64,000 nucleotides of DNA from Thermomonas beijingensis (GTDB lineage: Bacteria; Pseudomonadota; Gammaproteobacteria; Xanthomonadales; Xanthomonadaceae): contig NZ_JAIQDJ010000007.1 in the NCBI RefSeq assembly GCF_020034655.1, positions 40,482 through 104,481 of the forward strand, in the 5' to 3' direction. The notes beneath the pieces are model-generated. The model did no database searches, had not been told where the DNA came from, and saw only the letters and a program-made list of their open reading frames with translations. Below are positions 49,734-58,100 of the stretch, in pieces; position 1 is the first letter of the stretch, and the number at the start of each line of letters is the position of its first letter. The translations under genes were made by a program, and so were the position numbers.

Positions 49734-50734
49734 GCATTCCCTCGTCGTTTCGCGCATTCCGAATTCACAATGACGCGGCGGGCTACCGCAGCGGGCTGGA
49801 ATCGATCGCGCTGACGGATCTCAACTCCGGCGAGGTGATCATCAAGACCGCGTACTCCTCCATCAACTACAAAGACGCACTGGCGGGTACCGGCCAAGGC
49901 AAAATCCTGCGGCAATTTCCGCTGGTGGGCGGGATTGATGTGGCGGGGCATGTAGTGACATCCACCGATGCGGCCTTCAAAGAAGGCGACGCGGTGCTGG
50001 TGACCGGCAGTGGCCTGTCGGAAACCCGCGACGGCGGTTATAGCGAATATGCACGGCTGGAGGCGAAGTGGGTTATCCCGTTGCCCACAGGGCTGAGCCT
50101 GCGCGAAGCGATGATCCTGGGCACCGCTGGCTTCACCGCTGCACTGGGCTTGCTGCGGATGGAAGACAATCGCCAAACACCGGCGCACGGCCCTTTGGCA
50201 GTGACGGGGGCCAGCGGCGGCGTGGGCTCGTTGGCATTGGCTATTTATCGCAAGGCCGGTTATGAAGTCCACGCGATCAGCGGAAAACCCGAGCATGCGG
50301 ACTATCTGAAGTCGCTGGGTGCGCACGAAGTCTTGGGCCGCGACGCATTGGCCACCACCAAACCGATGGACACCGCCCGCTTTGGCGGCGGTCTGGACAA
50401 TGTCGGCGGGCCGATGCTGGCCGCCCTGTTGGCGCAGACCGCACCCTACGGCAATGTGGCCAGTTGCGGGCTGGCGGCGTCGCACGAACTGCATGCCACG
50501 GTGATGCCGTTCATCATTCGCGGCGTGTCGCTGCTGGGGGTAGCCTCGGCCGGCACCGCGCGCGATATCCGTGAAGAGGTCTGGCGGCGGTTGGCGGACA
50601 GCTGGAAACCCGACAATCTGGACGCCATCTGCACCCGTGAAGTAGGCTTAGACGGTCTTGCAGAGGTATTTTCAGCCATGTTGGCCGGTCAATCCTTGGG
50701 CCGCAGCGTGGTGAGTATCGCAAACCCAGTTTGA
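49730..50734 (+). CDS. acuI: MDR-type quinone oxidoreductase, YhdH/AcuI family
   Basis: A 334-residue NADPH-dependent medium-chain dehydrogenase without zinc ligands. It has SSINYKDALAGTGQGKILRQFPLVGGIDVAG, the YhdH/YhfP family start, and a Rossmann motif TGASGGVGSLALAI near 160. E. coli and Rhodobacter AcuI reduce acryloyl-CoA to propionyl-CoA. A GGAGG motif precedes the ATG, which overlaps the LOG stop. Codon use is of the general chromosomal type. Confidence 0.88.
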   Translation: MSIPSSFRAFRIHNDAAGYRSGLESIALTDLNSGEVIIKTAYSSINYKDALAGTGQGKILRQFPLVGGIDVAGHVVTSTDAAFKEGDAVLVTGSGLSETRDGGYSEYARLEAKWVIPLPTGLSLREAMILGTAGFTAALGLLRMEDNRQTPAHGPLAVTGASGGVGSLALAIYRKAGYEVHAISGKPEHADYLKSLGAHEVLGRDALATTKPMDTARFGGGLDNVGGPMLAALLAQTAPYGNVASCGLAASHELHATVMPFIIRGVSLLGVASAGTARDIREEVWRRLADSWKPDNLDAICTREVGLDGLAEVFSAMLAGQSLGRSVVSIANPV

Positions 50735-50739
50735 GCTGC

Positions 50740-50767
50740 TTGCAGGCTACGCCGCGACCGCTACAAT
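50740..50767 (+). promoter_or_regulatory. Promoter of the PilH-like response regulator
   Basis: TTGCAG (50740-50745) and TACAAT (50762-50767), spaced 16 bases, end 24 bases before the start codon of the response-regulator gene. Confidence 0.5.
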
Positions 50768-50791
50768 CCAATTGAATTTCCGGGGATTCCC

Positions 50792-51169
50792 ATGGCACGC
50801 ATTCTGATTGTTGACGATTCACCCTCCCAGCTGATGAGCATCCGTCGCATCGTCGAAAAACTCGGCCATGAAGCACTGACCGCTGAAGATGGAGCCGCCG
50901 GGGCGGAAGCCGCCAAGCGCGAAATTCCTGATCTGGTCCTGATGGACGTGGTGATGCCTAACCTCAACGGGTTTCAGGCCACCCGCGCCATTACCCGTGA
51001 TGCCACCACCAAACACATTCCGGTGATTCTGGTGACCACCAAAGATCAGGACACCGACCGCGTGTGGGGCATGCGCCAAGGGGCCAAGGCGTACATCACC
51101 AAGCCATTCAACGAAACCGAATTGGCCAATCTGATCAACCAGTATCTGGGCGGTTCCGGCGCTGCCTGA
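50792..51169 (+). CDS. pilH: Single-domain response regulator, PilH-like
   Basis: A 125-residue CheY-type receiver without output domain. The acidic pocket is Asp8/Asp9, phosphorylation site Asp52 in LVLMDVVMPNLNG, Thr82/83 and Lys104 in YITKPFN. The pattern VWGMRQGAKAYITKPF with MARILIVDDSPSQ resembles PilH of twitching motility. It lacks the usual pilG partner next to it, so the name is provisional. It has its own promoter at 50740-50767. Confidence 0.75.
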   Translation: MARILIVDDSPSQLMSIRRIVEKLGHEALTAEDGAAGAEAAKREIPDLVLMDVVMPNLNGFQATRAITRDATTKHIPVILVTTKDQDTDRVWGMRQGAKAYITKPFNETELANLINQYLGGSGAA

Positions 51170-51207
51170 ACGCAGCGCACTGATCCCGCAGCCTGATCCT
51201 GCGCGCC

Positions 51208-52119
51208 TTACGCGCGCCGCCAATCCTCGCCAAACACATCGCGCATCTTGGCGTACGCCTTGCGCTGCGCATCCGTATGCGCCTTGGGTGCAAGAATCTC
51301 CAGTTCCACGATTTGATCGCCAGCGGCCGCAGTACCGGCATTGGGCAAGCCTCGTCCGCGCAAACGCAGCTTGCGGCCGGATTCGGAATCCGCCGGGATC
51401 TTCAGCTCCACCGCGCCGCCTAGGGTTGGCACGCTGAGGGTCGCCCCCAAGGCTGCCTCCCACGGGGCCACCGGCAGCACATGAATCACGTTGCTGCCAT
51501 CCACCTCGAACTGCGGGTCGGCGGCATATTCCACCTCCAACAACAAATCACGCCCGGCATTGCCCTGCTTGGCCAAGCGGATCACTTGCCCGGGTTTGAT
51601 GCCCTTGGGTACCCGAACTTCCAGGGTGCGACCGTTGACGGTGACACGCACGCTGCTGCCCGCGTACACCGATTGCAACGGTACCGCCAGTTTGGCGCGG
51701 GTATCGGCGGCCGGTGCGCCCCCGCGGGTATTTGAACGTGGGCCGCCACCCGCACGACTACCGCGCCCGAACATATTTTCGAAAAAATCAGAAAACCCGC
51801 CGCCAGCACCACCGCCTGCAAAAATTTCATCGAAATCCACGCCCCCGCCCGGTCCGTGCCCAAATCCGCCCGGTGGCGGGCGAACTTCGTCGCCCGGCCG
51901 GTAGCCGCCGGCGCGCAACTGGTCATACGCCTTGCGCTTGGCCGGGTCACGCAACGCCTCATAGGCTTCGTTGACCGCCTTGAATGATTCCTCGGCGCTT
52001 TTTTCCTTGCTGACATCCGGGTGGTATTTGCGCGCCAGGCGGCGGTACGCGGTCTTGATTTCCGCGTCGCCCGCGCTGGGTTCAACGCCCAGAATGCCGT
52101 AGTAATCTTTGAATTCCAT
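51208..52119 (-). CDS. cbpA: DnaJ-class co-chaperone CbpA
   Basis: A 303-residue co-chaperone with a J domain (1-70, His33-Pro34-Asp35), a Gly/Phe-rich linker (about 80-125) and two C-terminal substrate-binding beta domains (from LAVPLQSVYAGSSVRVTV). It lacks the zinc-finger Cys motifs of DnaJ, which marks it as CbpA. It works with DnaK. Start ATG 52119; the divergent peroxiredoxin gene begins 93 bases away. No CbpM modulator gene is next to it. Confidence 0.93.
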   Translation of the reverse strand: MEFKDYYGILGVEPSAGDAEIKTAYRRLARKYHPDVSKEKSAEESFKAVNEAYEALRDPAKRKAYDQLRAGGYRPGDEVRPPPGGFGHGPGGGVDFDEIFAGGGAGGGFSDFFENMFGRGSRAGGGPRSNTRGGAPAADTRAKLAVPLQSVYAGSSVRVTVNGRTLEVRVPKGIKPGQVIRLAKQGNAGRDLLLEVEYAADPQFEVDGSNVIHVLPVAPWEAALGATLSVPTLGGAVELKIPADSESGRKLRLRGRGLPNAGTAAAGDQIVELEILAPKAHTDAQRKAYAKMRDVFGEDWRRA

Positions 52120-52212
52120 GATTGCTCCTTGACCGGGTTTGCGCAGCAGGAAACATCCTGCGCTCCGCGCAACCCGGGGTACACTGTATTTTCATCGAAA
52201 TGAGGCCCGAAC

Positions 52213-52695
52213 ATGCCGATTCAAGTTGGCGATCACATCCCGGAAGCCGTGCTTGCCTATATTGATAACGGCGTGCATCGGATCGATACCCATACCCTGT
52301 TTGGTGACCGCAAGTTGCTGCTGTTTGCGGTGCCAGGTGCGTTCACGCCCACTTGCTCCGAACGCCACCTGCCCGGCTTTGTTGAACAGTTTGATGCGTT
52401 CCGCACGCGCGGTATCGAAGTGGCCTGCATGGCAGTGAATGACCCGTTTGTGATGCAGGCCTGGGGCAAAAGCCAGCATGTCCCCGATGGCTTGCGAATG
52501 TTGGCGGACGGCAACGCCGATTTCACCCGTGCGTTGGGGCTGCAGATGGATGCCAGCGGCTATGGCATGGGCGTGCGCTGCAAACGGTTTGCGCTGTATG
52601 CCGATAACGGCGTGGTGCAAGGGTTATGGGTGGAAGCACCGGGTGAGTTTCGGGTGTCTTCGGCCGAGTACGTACTGACGCATTTGCCGCAGTGA
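52213..52695 (+). CDS. Peroxiredoxin (Prx5/AhpE-like type II)
   Basis: A 160-residue thiol peroxidase. GAFTPTCSERHLPGF contains the peroxidatic Cys48 of the Prx5 subfamily, with Pro46 and Thr45 in the usual TPTC arrangement. Two other Cys (72, 123) are present and one could resolve the sulfenic acid. It detoxifies H2O2 or organic peroxides, probably with glutaredoxin or thioredoxin. It is divergent from cbpA. The gap holds GCAGGA-AACA-TCCTGC (52144-52159) and a possible -10 TACACT. Confidence 0.92.
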   Translation: MPIQVGDHIPEAVLAYIDNGVHRIDTHTLFGDRKLLLFAVPGAFTPTCSERHLPGFVEQFDAFRTRGIEVACMAVNDPFVMQAWGKSQHVPDGLRMLADGNADFTRALGLQMDASGYGMGVRCKRFALYADNGVVQGLWVEAPGEFRVSSAEYVLTHLPQ

Positions 52696-52728
52696 TTGCA
52701 TCCCGCAAGCCGGTGCCTGATCGCCCGA

Positions 52729-55128
52729 CTACTGCAAGATTGTGAAGCCCAAACTGTTCCACGCGCCGCTATCGGCCAGTGCTGTCAGCGTATGCTTGCC
52801 GGGGCTTGAAAATTCATAGGCCAACGGTTGCGCAGCCTCGGTTTCACCGATCCAACGCCCATCCAGCAACCATTGCACCCTGCCACTGGCACCGGTGGCA
52901 CGCAGGGCCAATTTCACGCCGCCACCTTGGCCGGGAGGACGGATCAGCGTGGCGGCATCGTTCACGCCCTCAATGACCAGTGCTGTGGTGGCATTGCGGC
53001 CATCGTCCTCGCAATCGGCGGCCAGCGCCGGCAACGTGGCCGCCGCACGCCATGCCTGTGGCAACCATGGCGAGGCCAAGGCTGGCCAACGTGCGATCGA
53101 ACGCGGAATGGATGCATGCGGCTGGCGGCAATTGGCCGACAGCCGCAGGCCGCTGTGCGCATCGACGTCGAAGTGTTCGATGCCGGGATTCCACAATCGC
53201 GCTTGGCGCTCGGCAAAGGTTGGCGGCACCACGCCATCCAACACCCACGCCTGCATGCGCTTGGCGCACAACGCAGCCGATTGCGTATCGGCAGCAAGGC
53301 CAGAGGGCCAGCAGATGGCGATATCGGACACGTTGCGCGGCATTGGCACGCGCACCGGATCGGTGGGTGCGTGCGGCAGACTGTCGATGACTTCGAACAA
53401 CAACGGCAACGCGGTAACCGCGCCGTATTGGCCGGGCAAAGGCGTGCCATCGGGCCGCCCGACCCACACGCCGACGCTATAACGCGGGGTGCCACCCAGC
53501 GCCCAGGCATCGCGGAAGCCATAGCTGGTGCCGGTTTTCCACGCCACCTGCGGACGCCGGCCGCTATCGAACAACTCGCGGGCCTCGCCAGGGCGCGGAT
53601 TGGCCACCAAGATTTCGCGCACGATCCACGCCGCCCCCGGCGATAGCAAACGGCGCTCGATCAGCGGTGCATCCTGGGTAAAGCGCACATGCCCGGCAAT
53701 GCCAGCACGATGCAAGGCCGCAAATGCCCCCACCATGTCTTCCAGCTTGGCCCCTGTGCCGCCCAGGATCATGGAAAGATTCGGCGCTGCACCGGCAGGG
53801 AACTTCAGCACAAGCCCCGCGTGTTGCAGGCGTGCTGCAAACCGCGCCGGGCCAACCCGGTTCAACAGCTCTACCGCCGGTACATTGAGCGACAGTCGCA
53901 GCGCTTCGGCCGCACCAATGGGGCCATTGAATGCTTTGTCGAAGTTGCCGGGCCGATAGCCGTCAAACGATTGCGGTGCATCCAGCAATAAACTTTCGGA
54001 GTGGATCAGCCCATCCTCCAGCGCCATTCCGTACAAGAAAGGTTTGAGGGTGGATCCGGGCGAGCGCCACGCTTGCACCATATCCACATCACCCAAGCGC
54101 TGTTTATCACCGAAGGCGACTGAGCCGATATAGGCGCGCGCTTGCAGCGTGGCATTATCGATGACGAGCAAGGCAGCCGACGTGCGCGGCGGCAGGTCGG
54201 AAAAATAACTGGCCACGCGTTCTTCCAACGCACGTTGCAGGCCCGCATCAAGCGTGGACACGATACGCGGCAGCGTTGGCTGGTTGCGATGCAAACGTTG
54301 CGCCAGCAACGCTGCGTCCATCGGATTGCGCAGGCGCCGCGAGACCACGGTTTCAATGCGTGCATCGTCCGCTTGCGGCTTGGACCAAATGCCAAGCGCA
54401 GCCATGCGATCGAGCACTTTGTCACGCGCATGCTGGGCGGCTTCCGGGTTGCGATCCGGACGCAATCGAGTGGGTGATTGCGGCAATACCGCCAGCAACG
54501 CCGCTTCAGCATGCGAGAGTTGCGCGGCGGGCTTGCCAAGATAGGCCCAGCTGGCCGCTTCCACGCCTTCAATGGGGCCACCAAACGGTGCGCGCTGCAA
54601 ATACAGGGTCAGGATTTGGCGCTTGGACAAATGCGCTTCCAGTTGCAGCGCACGCAACACTTGCCGCAGCTTGCCGCCGATGCTGCGGCTACTGCCATCG
54701 CGCAACGCAGGGTCGATGATGCGTGCTACTTGCATGGTCAAGGTAGAGCCACCCGAAACGATGTGGCGATTGCGCAACACCTGTGCCCCGGCACGCAACA
54801 TCGCGATGGGGTTGATCCCGGGATGCTTCCAGAACCAGCGGTCTTCGTAACCCAATAACGCTTGCAGATACAACGGCGATACCGACTCGGGGCTGACCGG
54901 GTAACGCCACACCCCATGTGCATCGGCAAATGCGCGCAGCGGGGTGCCGTCCCGTGCCACCACGACGGCTGCCGCATCGCGTGTTTTGGGCAGCGGTAAT
55001 GGAAATGCGGCATCCAGAATCAGCAACGCCAACAACACCATCACCGTGCCCCAGCGTAGCCAGGGCAACATGCGGATGGCGGTGGCTTTGATCCTTCTTC
55101 CGAAACCGGAAGAAGGCCACTGGATCAC
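52729..55128 (-). CDS. pbpC: Penicillin-binding protein 1C
   Basis: A bifunctional peptidoglycan glycosyltransferase/transpeptidase of up to 799 residues. One membrane anchor (23-45) precedes the glycosyltransferase domain with catalytic Glu95 in GYEDRWFWKHPGI. The transpeptidase has SPGSTLKPF (Ser359, Lys362), SLN (413-415) and KTGTS (531-535), and the PBP1C C-terminal domain closes it. The GTG at 55128 overlaps the yfhM stop (GTGA). ATG 55071 (Met20), just before the anchor, is an alternative. Adjacent yfhM is the standard partner. The two likely form a periplasmic defence pair, as known for E. coli. Confidence 0.95.
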   Translation of the reverse strand: MIQWPSSGFGRRIKATAIRMLPWLRWGTVMVLLALLILDAAFPLPLPKTRDAAAVVVARDGTPLRAFADAHGVWRYPVSPESVSPLYLQALLGYEDRWFWKHPGINPIAMLRAGAQVLRNRHIVSGGSTLTMQVARIIDPALRDGSSRSIGGKLRQVLRALQLEAHLSKRQILTLYLQRAPFGGPIEGVEAASWAYLGKPAAQLSHAEAALLAVLPQSPTRLRPDRNPEAAQHARDKVLDRMAALGIWSKPQADDARIETVVSRRLRNPMDAALLAQRLHRNQPTLPRIVSTLDAGLQRALEERVASYFSDLPPRTSAALLVIDNATLQARAYIGSVAFGDKQRLGDVDMVQAWRSPGSTLKPFLYGMALEDGLIHSESLLLDAPQSFDGYRPGNFDKAFNGPIGAAEALRLSLNVPAVELLNRVGPARFAARLQHAGLVLKFPAGAAPNLSMILGGTGAKLEDMVGAFAALHRAGIAGHVRFTQDAPLIERRLLSPGAAWIVREILVANPRPGEARELFDSGRRPQVAWKTGTSYGFRDAWALGGTPRYSVGVWVGRPDGTPLPGQYGAVTALPLLFEVIDSLPHAPTDPVRVPMPRNVSDIAICWPSGLAADTQSAALCAKRMQAWVLDGVVPPTFAERQARLWNPGIEHFDVDAHSGLRLSANCRQPHASIPRSIARWPALASPWLPQAWRAAATLPALAADCEDDGRNATTALVIEGVNDAATLIRPPGQGGGVKLALRATGASGRVQWLLDGRWIGETEAAQPLAYEFSSPGKHTLTALADSGAWNSLGFTILQ
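55093..55116. other. Perfect hairpin at the yfhM-pbpC junction
   Basis: CCTTCTTCCG (55093-55102) and CGGAAGAAGG (55107-55116) form a ten-bp stem with a four-base loop, between the yfhM stop and the alternative pbpC ATG. On the coding (minus) strand no T tract follows it, so it is not a classical terminator. It could limit translation of pbpC or protect the upstream RNA. Confidence 0.55.
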
Positions 55129-58100
55129 GGCTGCACCACCGTGATGCGGTCAGGCACGGATTTACCCACACCACGCAGCTCGGGCCGGTACATGTCTTCC
55201 ACCAGTGGCGGGGGGACGGTGTAACTGCCGGGGGTGACTGCACGCACCAAGTAGAACAATTTGGCGGGACTGCCGGCTTGCAGCTTCAATGCCGCCACAT
55301 AACGATCATCGCGGAACTCCTCATGATTCAGGCTGGCCTCGTTTGCGCGGTCGCTGATGTTGATGCCATCCACCACCACGTCGGCCCACTGCTTGGCATC
55401 GCCCAGGTTGAAGTTTTCGATCTCAAGCCCGGCTGGCAACAAATCAGTCAGCAAGGCATCGGGCATGTTGCGGTCGGCGGTAATGACCACGCGCACGATC
55501 AAGGCCTCGCCCTCCTTCAGCGCACGCGCCGTCCACGGCTTGCCATCGGTGCCAAATAGATTGCGCTCGACTTTGATTTGTCGCGCATCCGCCGCCGGTG
55601 CTGTGCGCGGCACACCAGCTACATCCAGACTGGCGTAATACGGGCCTTCACCTTGCGGCAGGAAGCGCAGCCCCTTGGCTAGTGCGGCATAGTCAAGTTC
55701 ACGGCTGAAGCCCTTGCTGGCAGCGATAGCTTCGTTCGCGCCGGCGCTGGTCAATGTGCCGGACACCAACTTTGTTTGCGAAACCAGCAGGGCTTTACCC
55801 AAACGCGCCAAGGCGATTTGTTCTTGCGTACTCAGCCACAACCACGGCGAAGCTGCACGCCGTGCTTCCAACTCGCGGCCCAGTTCAATCACCTTGGCGT
55901 CATACGCAGGCTTGCTGTAGCCGCGTTCGTGGGTGATGGCGATCATCAATGCAGCGTCGCGCAGGGGGCTGCCGTAATCGCCCAGCCAGCCTTGGCGATC
56001 CCCCTTGAACGCAAACCCATCGGCAATCGCTTTTTCGCCGCGCTGCTTGTCACCCTGCATCGCCAGCGCCAAGCCAAGCTGCACCAATGGCAGCCCTTTC
56101 AACGCATGTTTGCGATCGTTGTCGTACAAGCTGCGCAAGGTGCCCAACGGCGCGCGATTGACCCGGGCAAGGACATACCCGGCATACGCTTTGTAGGCAA
56201 ACTGCAAGTACTCGCGATGATCGCGTCCGTAGAACCCGCTGCCGCCAGACAGCAAATCCTCATTGAGGCGTTGCAGGGCTTTTTGCAGCACGCCATCGGG
56301 TACCGCAAAGCCGGCTTGGCGCGCATCCAACAGGAAATCAACGATGTACGGGGTGAGCTGCGGGTCGGCGTTGTCGTCGTTGCCCCACATCGAAAAATGC
56401 CCATTGCCCAACTGCATCGACGCCAACCGGCCAAACGCACCGTCCATGCGCGCACGGCGTTGCTCGGGCGTCAACCCGGTCACACCAAACCGTTGCGCGG
56501 TGTCGGCATCCAGCTCCAATGCCGCATAGCCTTTGCTGGTGGTTTGCTCGGCGCAGCCATACGGATAATCCAGTGCGCCTTTGAGCGCCGCCCCAAACGG
56601 AATCGGTGGCAGCGCACTGACCAGCATGCGTGCGTGCACCGAGCCGGGCATCAAACCCTCCGCAAGGCTGCCATCCATGCTGGCGGCACCGCCGGTGGCA
56701 AGTACCTGCGTGCGTGTACGCAACACCGACGGCCACGCCGGGCGCACCGGCAGATCATATTTGCGATCCACCTTGAAGCCGTTGCCTTCCACCCGCACCC
56801 GCACCTGCGCCACGCCGTAACCTTCCTGCGCAGACAACGGGAAACTCAGCGTCGATTTGGCTTCACTGCCCAGCTTGAGGCTTCGGCTACCCTCGGCAAT
56901 TGCTGCCGGGCCGATACCTTCCACCTGCAGTTTGAAGTCACCCGGTTTGCCGGTGTAGTTGCTGATGTCCAGCGTCACCATGCCACGATCCCCCGGCGCC
57001 ATCGCACGCGGCATGCTGGCTTCGGCGACGATCGGCGCGCGCACCACTACTTCCGCATCTTTATTGCCGTACTGCGTGTCGGAATACACCAAGGTGGAGA
57101 CCCGCAAGGTGCCGTTGAAATCCGGCACATTCACCGCAACCCTGGCACTGCCCTTGGCATCCAATTGCACCGGGCCTGCGAACAGGTCCACGGTCTGCAC
57201 CCGCGCCGTCGGGCGACGTGCCTGCGGCAGTGCGGCCAAGGCCATGTCACCACCGAAGCGCATGCGTGCAGTGGCACCGTCGAAACTCTCGATCACGCGG
57301 GCATAGATGTCATACGCATCCACCCCCAAGCGGCGCTGGGCAAAAAAGTGCGCATTGGCATCCGGCACCGGAAAGCGGGTGATGTTGAGGATGCCCACAT
57401 CCACCGCCGAAACCGTCGCGAAGGCTTGCCTGCCCGCCAGCTGCGGTGCACTTACGGTCACCTGCAACGGTTGTTCAGGCCGCACTTGCGATGGCACCGT
57501 CAAGCCCACCGCAACCCGGCGCTGACTGCGATCCATCGGCACGAACACCTCGCCCACTGCACGTGCCGGGGTGATTTTGCTGGCGGCACTACCACCGCGC
57601 AGTACCAAGGCGGTGATGTAGATATCGTGCCGCTCCCAGTCCTGGGTGACGGGAATTTCGACCACGGTACCCGGTTTCACATCCAGCGACTGCACGAACA
57701 ACATGCGATCGGATTCCACCATCACCAAGCCCTTGCCGGCATGCGGCGGGGTCAGCGTCACTTTCAATTTGTCACCAGCACGATAGGCGGGCTTGTCCAG
57801 CGCCAGCTTGACCTTGTCGGGGCGTGCATCCAGCCCGCGGTTTTCGTTGTCCCATCCCCAGCCGGCGTGGAACGGGTAGCGCATGGTCAATTGCGTGGCC
57901 GGGTCGAACACATCCAACCTGTAATCGCCCCACTCCACCGGCATATCAAAACGCAGCGCAGTATTACCAACATCCACGGTGCGGGTTTCAATGGTTTTGT
58001 AGCGGCGAGTGAAATCGTAATTCCAACCACTGCTGTCATCGTGGGTCCAGTGATAATCGCGCAGCTCGCGCACCAAACTCACCTTCAGGCCCTTGCCGGG

